In this document: positions 1 through 5,156 of the stretch, one piece after another
Layout of the letters: each line of letters opens with the position of its first letter
How positions within the stretch are numbered: position 1 is the stretch's first letter
Assembly (NCBI GenBank): GCA_021823305.1
Contig: JAKAOE010000174.1
Location: forward strand, 1 to 5,156
From: Acidobacteriota bacterium
Lineage (GTDB): Bacteria; Acidobacteriota; Terriglobia; Terriglobales; SCQP01
Length of the DNA: 5,156 nucleotides
Direction of reading: 5' to 3'
Translations under genes and position numbers: made by a program
Notes under the pieces: generated by a model
Seen by the model: the letters and a program-made list of their open reading frames with translations, nothing else
Told to the model about the DNA's origin: nothing
The model's database searches: none

Positions 1-651
1 CGATCTGTGGACGCGGTGGTGATCTCGACCCAGCACAGCGACGAGATCTCGACCGAGGCGCTGCGCGAGGCGATCCGGCGCGAAGTGATCGAGCCGATGA
101 TGCCGAAGGGGATGACGGACGGCAAGACCGCGTACCACATCAATCCGACGGGGCGGTTCGTGATCGGCGGGCCGATGGGCGACACCGGCGTGACCGGGCG
201 CAAGATCATCGTGGACACCTACGGCGGGATGGGGCGGCACGGCGGCGGCGCGTTCAGCGGCAAGGATCCGACCAAGGTGGACCGCTCGGCGGCGCTGATG
301 GCGCGCTACATCGCGCGCAACGTGGTAGCGGCGGGGCTGGCGACGACGTGCGAGGTGCAGCTGGCGTACGCGATCGGCGTGGCCGACCCGGTGTCGGTGC
401 GGGTGGAGACGTTCGGGACGCACGCGACGACGGAGGAGAAGATCGCCGACGCGGTACGCAAGGTGTTTCCGCTGACGCCGAAAGGGATCATTCAGTCGCT
501 GCAATTGCGGCGGCCGATTTATCAGAAGACGGCGGCGTTCGGGCCCTTCGGTCAGGACGATCCGGACTTCACCTGGGAGAAGGAAGACAAGGCGGAGGCG
601 TTGCGCGAGGCGGCGGGGCTGAAAACGGGCGCGATGGCGACCGCCCGCTAA
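1..651 (+). CDS. metK: S-adenosylmethionine synthetase, C-terminal part (5' end cut by window)
   Basis: The enzyme makes S-adenosylmethionine from methionine and ATP in the cytoplasm, as a dimer or tetramer. The reading frame is open from base 1 and ends at TAA 649-651, giving 216 residues. Visible family motifs are [13 protein letters not shown] (window residues about 56-68) and [16 protein letters not shown] (about 81-96). By alignment from memory, these hold the Arg-Lys pair and the two lysines that contact phosphate in the E. coli enzyme. [14 protein letters not shown] follows, then the usual C-terminal [14 protein letters not shown] stretch. Matching TGRK to E. coli numbering suggests about 177 residues are missing, including the GHPDK-type ATP motif and the active-site loop, so the full protein would be about 390 residues, normal for MetK. 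The ATG-like codon at base 7 is actually GTG inside the gene and is not a start. The gene lies 15 nt before tldD on the same strand. Confidence 0.97.
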   Translation, partial: RSVDAVVISTQHSDEISTEALREAIRREVIEPMMPKGMTDGKTAYHINPTGRFVIGGPMGDTGVTGRKIIVDTYGGMGRHGGGAFSGKDPTKVDRSAALMARYIARNVVAAGLATTCEVQLAYAIGVADPVSVRVETFGTHATTEEKIADAVRKVFPLTPKGIIQSLQLRRPIYQKTAAFGPFGQDDPDFTWEKEDKAEALREAAGLKTGAMATAR

Positions 652-666
652 CCGCAGTTCAAGGCT

Positions 667-2139
667 ATGCGGGACATCGGCGGCTGGGGTCTGGACGCGG
701 CAACCGCGCAGGGCGCCGAATACGCCGACGTGCGGGTGTTGGAGGAGCGGCACCGCAGCCTGGCGACCAAGAACGGCAAGCTGGGGCACGCCGCCGACAG
801 CGAAAGCCAGGGCACGGGGATCCGCGTGCTGGTGGACGGCGCGTGGGGCTTCGCGGCCACCGACGACTGCCGGCGCGAGGCGATTGAAGCGGCGGCGGCG
901 CGGGCGGTGGCGATCGCGCGGGCGTCAGCGACGGTGCGCGGGCGGCGAGCGGTGCTGGCGCCGGAGGCGGCGCACCGGGCGGTGTGGACCTCGCCGTGCG
1001 CGCAAGACCCGTTCGCGGTGAGCGTGGAGCAGCAACTGGGCGAGTTGCTGGCGGCCGACCGGGAGCTGCGCGCGGTGGAGGGGGTGACGCTGGCCGAGGC
1101 GCAGATGAACTTCGCGCGGCAGCGGCAGTTCTTCGTCTCGAGCGAAGGCAGCGAGATCGAGCAGACGCGGACGTTGAGCGGCGCCGGGATGGCGGCGTTC
1201 GCGTTCGCCAACGGCGAGATCCAGAAGCGCAGCTATCCGAACTCGTTCGGCGGGCAGTATCAGCTCAAGGGGTACGAGCTGATCGGCGAGCTGGCGCTGC
1301 AGGAGCAGGCGCGGCGGGTGGGGGAAGAGGCGGTGGCGCTGCACAAGGCGCCGCAGTGCCCGCGGACCCAGGGCACGCTGATTCTCGACAGCTCGCAATT
1401 GGGGCTGCAGATTCACGAGTCCATCGGGCATCCGATCGAACTGGACCGGGTGCTGGGGAGCGAGGCGAACTTCGCGGGGATGAGCTTTTTGACGCTGGAC
1501 CAGCCGGGGAAGCTGCGCTACGGCTCGCCGCTGGTGACGGTGGTGGCGGATGCGCGGCTGGAGCACGGGCCGGGGCTGGGGACGTTCGCCTACGACGACG
1601 AGGGGGTGGAGGCGCAGCGGGCGGAGATCATCCGGGACGGGCAGTTCCTGGGCTACATCACCAGCCGCGAGACGGCGGCGGAGATCGGGCTGCGGCGCTC
1701 GAACGGCTGCATGCGGGCGGAGAGCTGGAACCGGCTGCCGCTGATCCGGATGACCAACATCAGCATTGAGCCGGGGAAGCTGCCGCTGAGCCTGGAGGAG
1801 TTGATCGCCGACACGGAGGCGGGCTTCTACTTCGAGACCAACCGGAGCTGGTCCATCGACGACAAGCGCTTCAACTTTCAGTTCGGCACCGAGATCGGCT
1901 GGGAGATTCAACACGGGCGGCGGACGCGGATGCTGAAGAACCCGAGTTATTCGGGCATCACCACCGAGTTCTGGAACTCGATGGACGCGATCTGCTCGCG
2001 CGAGCACTGGCGGCTGTGGGGCACGCCGAACTGCGGCAAGGGGCAACCGCAGCAGACGATGGGGACCGGACATGGCGCGGCGCCGGCGCGATTCCGCAAC
2101 ATCAAGATCGGGACGGCGTACGCGGGAGGCCAGGGCTGA
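667..2139 (+). CDS. tldD: TldD-type zinc metallopeptidase subunit
   Basis: This is the catalytic subunit of the TldD/TldE peptidase, which in E. coli degrades unfolded peptides, trims the microcin B17 precursor and removes the antitoxin CcdA. The protein is 490 residues, close to the usual 480. The N-terminal domain contains the typical ADVRV...GTGIRVLVDGAWGFAATDD pattern (about residues 21-63). The zinc motif HExxxH is present as H250-E-S-I-G-H255, followed by PIELDRVLGSEANFAG. The conserved late Cys (C456, in PNCGKGQ), a zinc ligand in the family, is also present, so the active site looks intact. The tail FRNIKIGTAY is typical. ATG 667 is the first start after the metK stop and is in the same frame as metK. 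No good Shine-Dalgarno is seen: AAGG at 661-664 is only 2 nt away, so expression may rely on coupling to metK translation. It overlaps nothing and is followed 2 nt later by its partner gene. Substrate in this organism is unknown. Confidence 0.95.
   Translation: MRDIGGWGLDAATAQGAEYADVRVLEERHRSLATKNGKLGHAADSESQGTGIRVLVDGAWGFAATDDCRREAIEAAAARAVAIARASATVRGRRAVLAPEAAHRAVWTSPCAQDPFAVSVEQQLGELLAADRELRAVEGVTLAEAQMNFARQRQFFVSSEGSEIEQTRTLSGAGMAAFAFANGEIQKRSYPNSFGGQYQLKGYELIGELALQEQARRVGEEAVALHKAPQCPRTQGTLILDSSQLGLQIHESIGHPIELDRVLGSEANFAGMSFLTLDQPGKLRYGSPLVTVVADARLEHGPGLGTFAYDDEGVEAQRAEIIRDGQFLGYITSRETAAEIGLRRSNGCMRAESWNRLPLIRMTNISIEPGKLPLSLEELIADTEAGFYFETNRSWSIDDKRFNFQFGTEIGWEIQHGRRTRMLKNPSYSGITTEFWNSMDAICSREHWRLWGTPNCGKGQPQQTMGTGHGAAPARFRNIKIGTAYAGGQG
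2124..2129 (+). promoter_or_regulatory. Ribosome binding site for tldE
   Basis: GGGAGG lies inside the last codons of tldD, 12 nt before ATG 2142. The spacing is slightly long but usable. It supports ATG 2142 as the tldE start rather than the frame-open ATG at 2016, which would put 42 extra residues over the end of tldD. It also implies translational coupling of the two subunits. Confidence 0.6.
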
Positions 2140-2141
2140 CC

Positions 2142-3524
2142 ATGGCGGGGCCGCGGCTGGAACTGGGCGAGGCGCGGGCGTGGCTGGCGCAGGCGCGGAA
2201 GGCGGCGGCGGCGATCGAGCCGAAGGCGGAGCTGGAGATCACGGCCGAGGGCGGCGACAGCGCGCTGACGCGGTTCGCCAACAACGGCATTCACCAGAAC
2301 GTGGCGGAGTCGAGCGTGGTGGTGTCGGTGCGGGCGCAGGTAGGAAAACGCACGGCGCGCGCCTCGACGCACCGGCTAGACGAAGCGGGCGTGGCGGCGG
2401 CGACGGAGCGGGCGATCGCGCTGGCGCGGGCGCAGGCGGAAGACCCGGAACTGCTGCCGATGGCGGAGCCGGAGACGATCACGCCGCTGAAGCGGTGGGA
2501 CGAGGCGACGGCGGCGATCGAGCCGGCGGAGCGGGCGGCGGCGGCGGGCGCGATGGTGGACGCGATCCGGAGCCACGGGCTGACCGCGGCGGGGATTTGC
2601 GCGACGCAGCGCTCGGCGGTGGCGATCGTGAACACGCGCGGCGTCGAGGCGTTCTACGCGGCGACCGGGGCGGAGTATTCAGTGACGGCGCTGGGCGAGA
2701 CCAGCTCGGGGTGGGCGAAGGCGAGCTCGCCGCGCTGGGGCGACCTCGACCCGCGGGCGGGGGCGCGGATGGCGGCGGAAAAGGCGCTGGCGAGCGCGCG
2801 GCCGCGGGAGATCGAACCGGGCAAGTACACGGTGATCCTGGAGCCGGCGGCGGTGCTGGATTTGATCGGGTTCCTGGTGTGGGACTTCGGCGCACTGCCG
2901 GTGCTGGACCAGCGCAGCTTTTTGAGCGACCGGGTGGGGAAGAAGGTGTTCGGGGACAACATCTCGATCCGGGATGACGTGTTTCATCCGCTGCAGTCGG
3001 GGATGCCGTTCGACGGCGAGGGCGTGCCGCGGCGGAGGGTGACGCTGGTGGAGCAGGGGTGGGTGAAGAACCTGGTGTACGCGCGGCAGTCGGCGGCGCA
3101 GTGGAACGAGAAGCACAAGGCGGGCGAGAAGGCGCGGGCGACCGGACATGGGTTCGGGCTGCCGAACGAGTACGGCGAGGCGCCGATCAACCTGGTGATC
3201 GAGGGCGGGGCGACGACGCTCGAACAGCAGATCGCGGGGACGGAGCGGGGGATCCTGGTGACGCGGCTGTGGTACATCCGGGAAGTGGACCCGTACCAGA
3301 AGATCCTGACCGGGATGACGCGCGACGGGACGTTCCTGATCGAAAACGGCAAGCTGGCGGGCGGGGTGCGGAACCTGCGGTTCAATCAGGGCATGGTGGA
3401 GATGCTGAACCAGGTGGAGGCGCTGGGGCCGGCGGTGCGGGCGAGCGGGGAAGAGTCGTTCGACATGGTGGTGCCGGCGATGAAGGTGAAGGGGTTTAAC
3501 TTCACCGAGGTGACGCGGTTCTAA
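2142..3524 (+). CDS. tldE: TldE/PmbA-type metallopeptidase partner subunit
   Basis: This is the second subunit of the TldD/TldE peptidase, also called PmbA. The family forms a heterodimer in which TldD holds the zinc and TldE lacks it. With the start at ATG 2142 the protein has 460 residues, close to the usual 450. No HExxxH motif is present, which separates it from TldD. Family signatures seen: an N-terminal ALTRFANNGIHQNV segment (about 43-56), then GKYTVILEPAAVLDLIG (about 227-243), FGDNISIRDD, the conserved PFDGEGVPRRR (about 289-299), LWYIREVDPYQKILTGMTRDG (about 376-396), and a C-terminal ESFDMVVPAMKVKGFNF stretch. The frame is open back to 2016, but a start there would run over tldD and adds no family sequence. 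The gene starts 2 nt after the tldD stop, so the two are almost certainly co-translated. The N-terminal half is rich in Ala from GCG runs, reflecting base composition. Confidence 0.94.
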   Translation: MAGPRLELGEARAWLAQARKAAAAIEPKAELEITAEGGDSALTRFANNGIHQNVAESSVVVSVRAQVGKRTARASTHRLDEAGVAAATERAIALARAQAEDPELLPMAEPETITPLKRWDEATAAIEPAERAAAAGAMVDAIRSHGLTAAGICATQRSAVAIVNTRGVEAFYAATGAEYSVTALGETSSGWAKASSPRWGDLDPRAGARMAAEKALASARPREIEPGKYTVILEPAAVLDLIGFLVWDFGALPVLDQRSFLSDRVGKKVFGDNISIRDDVFHPLQSGMPFDGEGVPRRRVTLVEQGWVKNLVYARQSAAQWNEKHKAGEKARATGHGFGLPNEYGEAPINLVIEGGATTLEQQIAGTERGILVTRLWYIREVDPYQKILTGMTRDGTFLIENGKLAGGVRNLRFNQGMVEMLNQVEALGPAVRASGEESFDMVVPAMKVKGFNFTEVTRF

Positions 3525-3635
3525 AGCGCGGTGGACTGTCGGGGGCTGCGAGCCGAATCCTTTGTTCGCTGGCGCTTGGCGGGTTGGGACGCGTGCCGAG
3601 CCATGACCCTGGAGGGACAGCCGTAACCTCACGGG

Positions 3636-3652
3636 GTTGCTTGCGCCGCAAC
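3636..3652 (+). other. Short hairpin (5-bp stem, 7-nt loop)
   Basis: GTTGC (3636-3640) can pair with GCAAC (3648-3652) around the loop TTGCGCC. No T-run follows directly, but the next hairpin begins 3 nt later. It may be part of a composite terminator or of a repeat element. A stem this short could arise by chance. Confidence 0.35.
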
Positions 3653-3655
3653 GAT

Positions 3656-3676
3656 GGGTGGCCGGGCACCCTTTTT
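3656..3676 (+). terminator. Candidate intrinsic terminator after tldE
   Basis: GGGTG (3656-3660) pairs with CACCC (3667-3671) around the 6-nt loop GCCGGG, and five Ts follow at 3672-3676. The order stem then T-run fits + strand termination, in line with the end of the metK-tldD-tldE transcript 130 nt upstream. The stem is short and the T-run modest, so efficiency is uncertain. It could instead be part of a dispersed repeat. Confidence 0.45.
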
Positions 3677-3756
3677 CGCGAATTTGCGGTTGGCCCTTTG
3701 TGCCGCGGAGGGCAGTCGGCCGGGCGGGCCGCGAGCGGTCTGGCGAAGTCGTGGCG

Positions 3757-3785
3757 TTTGCGCGTAGCAAGCGAAGTGCTATCTT
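3757..3785 (+). promoter_or_regulatory. Candidate promoter for the DUF4011 helicase gene
   Basis: A -35-like TTTGCG (3757-3762) and a -10-like TATCTT (3780-3785) are separated by 17 nt. The -10 matches the consensus at 4 of 6 positions and the -35 at 3 of 6. Transcription would begin near 3792, leaving a leader of only about 18 nt before ATG 3810. A perfect 5-bp dyad lies in the spacer. The evidence is by eye only and the -35 is weak. Confidence 0.35.
3765..3781. promoter_or_regulatory. Inverted repeat in the promoter spacer, possible operator
   Basis: TAGCA (3765-3769) and TGCTA (3777-3781) form a perfect dyad around a 7-nt centre, AGCGAAG. It lies between the candidate -35 and -10 and touches the -10, the classical place for a repressor site. 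No regulator gene is visible in the window, and a 5-bp dyad can occur by chance. Confidence 0.25.
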
Positions 3786-3809
3786 TGGGCGTTGATGGGT
3801 AAGTAGCAG

Positions 3810-5156
3810 ATGGGGACACGCCCGACTCAGGCTCACGACGCAGACGCCAATCGCGCCGGGATTGAGGCGCAGCTCGCCGAGATGCGCCTCCGCCTTTTGG
3901 ACCTGACGGGCCGCAATCGTTTGCTCAACTTCCGGCACTCGCCAGGACGGGCGATTCCGTTTGTTGAGGCTAACCCTGCTGGGGCGTTCGAGCGCCTTTC
4001 GAACGGGCGTCACCTCGAGGTGGCCGCGCTGCCTGAGCCGGGCGCACGGGACATGGTCGAGCAGGCAGGCCGGATGGTGCGGCCCGAACCGGCCGAATGG
4101 GCGGCAAAACGCGGAATATCGGCGAGCTACGATATAAGCGGCACGTATCCCGATGGAACTGTGCGCGCGCTCCATTACAGTGACGTTGTGGCAACGCGCT
4201 GCCGGAACCTAGACAGGCTCGCCAAGCTTGCCATAGAGGAGACTGGGGCGAACAAGCTCTTCCTGGCGATCGGCTTCCTCGATTTCCCGTCGCGGCCTCA
4301 GGCGGAGGATTTATACTCCGCGCCCTTGGTCTGCTTGCCGGTGCGGCTCCGGCGCCGGCCCGGTGTGGGCGAGCAACGCTGGCTGATTGAATCGACTGGC
4401 GAGGAGATGAATGAGAACCTGAGCCTCAGGCAGAAGCTCGATGAGGACTATGGCCTCGGCCTGCCCCTGATGCCGCAGCCGGAGGGTGGCGGGGCGGCGT
4501 TGGATGGGTTTCTCGCCGAGGTTGGTCGGGCCGTCCGGGCGCGGCATCGGTTCGCGGTCCGGCGGCGCGTGACCCTTTGCATGCTGAGCTTCTCGAACAT
4601 GCTGCTCTTCCTCGACCTTGATCCCAAGGTGTGGGTACGTGGGGAGGGCAACGGTTTGACCGATCACGCCATTGTCAGCGGGATATTGGGTGGCGGATTC
4701 GGCCGTGAGAATGCGGCGTTAGCGCTCGCCGACCACGACGTCGAGGCGGCGCCGGCCGGTGAGATCCCGCTCGTCTTCGACGCCGACAGTTCCCAGCACG
4801 ACGCGCTGGCGGACGTGCTCGAAGAAAAGCGCAGCGTGGTTGTTGAGGGCCCTCCGGGCACGGGCAAAAGCCAGACGATCACGAACCTGATTGCTGCGGC
4901 CATCCGTTCGGGGAAGAAGGTGCTGTTCGTGGCGGAGAAGCGAGCCGCTCTCGAAGTGGTGCGGCAGCGGCTAGAGAGGGCGGGGCTTCTGCCTTTCGTT
5001 CTGGAGCTTCATAGCAATCGGTCGAGCGTGGCCGACGTCCTTGGCAGCCTGCGCTCGCGCTTGGACTATTTGGTTGGGCCGCCGCCATACCTCCAAGAGA
5101 AGGTGCAGCAGGCCGAGGAGGCGCGGCGGCGGCTACGCGCCTATTCTGCTGTGAGA
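3810..5156 (+). CDS. DUF4011-type superfamily 1 helicase, N-terminal part (3' end cut by window)
   Basis: The frame is open for 449 codons from ATG 3810 to the window edge with no stop, so only the N-terminal part of a much larger protein is seen; family members usually exceed 1,000 residues. The N-terminal domain opens with RLLDLTGRNRLLNFRHS (about 28-44), the hallmark of DUF4011. FSNMLLFLDLDPKVW and LTDHAIVSGILG follow at about residues 260-300. DSSQ (326-329) resembles a helicase Q motif. Walker A is GPPGTGKSQ (347-355, Lys353), and VLFVAEKRAALEVV (371-384) and LELHS (398-402) match the family's motif Ia region. Walker B and later motifs lie outside. ATG 3810 is the first start after an in-frame TAG at 3804; Met25 is a weaker alternative. 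The ribosome site is poor (GGGTAAG at 3797-3803). Relatives are often fused to a Vsr-like nuclease and DUF3320 in predicted phage-defence loci; that role here is inferred. Codon use differs from the upstream genes. Confidence 0.9.
   Translation, partial: MGTRPTQAHDADANRAGIEAQLAEMRLRLLDLTGRNRLLNFRHSPGRAIPFVEANPAGAFERLSNGRHLEVAALPEPGARDMVEQAGRMVRPEPAEWAAKRGISASYDISGTYPDGTVRALHYSDVVATRCRNLDRLAKLAIEETGANKLFLAIGFLDFPSRPQAEDLYSAPLVCLPVRLRRRPGVGEQRWLIESTGEEMNENLSLRQKLDEDYGLGLPLMPQPEGGGAALDGFLAEVGRAVRARHRFAVRRRVTLCMLSFSNMLLFLDLDPKVWVRGEGNGLTDHAIVSGILGGGFGRENAALALADHDVEAAPAGEIPLVFDADSSQHDALADVLEEKRSVVVEGPPGTGKSQTITNLIAAAIRSGKKVLFVAEKRAALEVVRQRLERAGLLPFVLELHSNRSSVADVLGSLRSRLDYLVGPPPYLQEKVQQAEEARRRLRAYSAVR

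Larger units (their letters stand above)
3525..3809. other. Non-coding gap between the tldE operon and the helicase gene
   Basis: These 285 nt hold no convincing gene. Frames open on both strands here have no family-like sequence and no ribosome site. The DNA differs from the flanking tldE in having mixed codon-phase composition, several short inverted repeats and T-runs. Contents from left to right: a unique stretch to about 3600, small dyads at 3608-3634, a hairpin at 3636-3652, a hairpin plus T-run at 3656-3676, a GC-rich stretch with further 4-bp dyads (for example TGCC/GGCA at 3701-3714), then a candidate promoter at 3757-3785. The central 3600-3710 stretch resembles, from memory only, dispersed intergenic repeats of Acidobacteriota genomes. 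Confidence 0.6.

Noticed and set aside
925..2073. A 382-codon open frame on the minus strand inside tldD
   Set aside because: It is a compositional shadow: a low-complexity Arg/Pro/Leu/Gln product, fully antisense to tldD with its intact zinc motif.
2016..2141. Upstream extension of tldE to ATG 2016
   Set aside because: It would overlap tldD by over 100 nt with no family-like residues. ATG 2142 has a GGGAGG site and gives the normal family length.
2206..2525. A 17-nt direct repeat inside tldE (2206-2222 and 2509-2525)
   Set aside because: Both copies encode Ala-Ala-Ile-Glu-Pro in GCG-rich context, which is easily explained by codon bias in an Ala-rich domain. No mobile element or array is implied.
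3584..3802. A 72-codon + strand open frame in the gap before the helicase
   Set aside because: It begins at a TTG, lacks a ribosome site, runs through the two hairpins and the candidate promoter, and shows no recognisable sequence.
3502..3819. A 105-codon minus strand open frame in the gap
   Set aside because: It has no ribosome site or motif and lies over the hairpin-rich stretch. If copies occur elsewhere in the genome, they would more likely mark a repeat than a gene.
2679..4175. A 498-codon open frame on the minus strand across tldE, the gap and the helicase start
   Set aside because: It is antisense to two well-supported genes. Its translation is Arg/Pro/His-rich with no family motif, as expected when GC-rich DNA lacks stops by composition.
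1..5156. tRNA, rRNA, CRISPR array, insertion sequence or riboswitch
   Set aside because: No tRNA-like cloverleaf, regular spaced repeats, transposase sequence or SAM-riboswitch-like leader was seen. The metK upstream region, where a riboswitch would lie, is outside the window.

Overview
The window is a very GC-rich bacterial chromosomal segment. Third codon positions in the first three genes are almost always G or C. The gene types are bacterial, and the style of the coding and intergenic DNA would suit a soil Acidobacteriota-type genome. That placement is an impression from memory, not a demonstrated result.

Left part (1-3524): three genes run on the + strand, tightly packed. The 3' half of metK (S-adenosylmethionine synthetase) is cut by the window edge. 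After 15 nt comes a complete tldD-type gene, and after 2 nt more a complete tldE/pmbA-type gene. TldD carries the HExxxH zinc motif and a late conserved Cys. TldE lacks the zinc motif, as expected for the partner subunit. The pair should form the TldD/TldE metallopeptidase, which in other bacteria trims unfolded peptides such as RiPP precursors or antitoxins. The spacing suggests one transcript with metK.

Middle (3525-3809): a 285-nt non-coding gap. It holds two consecutive small hairpins, the second followed by five Ts (a plausible terminator for the operon). A candidate promoter with an internal 5-bp dyad lies just before the next gene.

Right part (3810-5156): the first 449 codons of a large DUF4011-type superfamily 1 helicase, open to the window edge. 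It shows the N-terminal DUF4011 signature and a Walker A motif. Its codon use is clearly less G-biased than that of the upstream genes, including several ATA codons. Proteins of this family are often fused further downstream to a Vsr-like nuclease and DUF3320 and are found in predicted anti-phage loci. The window may therefore end at the left edge of a defence module inserted next to a housekeeping operon. The decisive part lies outside the window.
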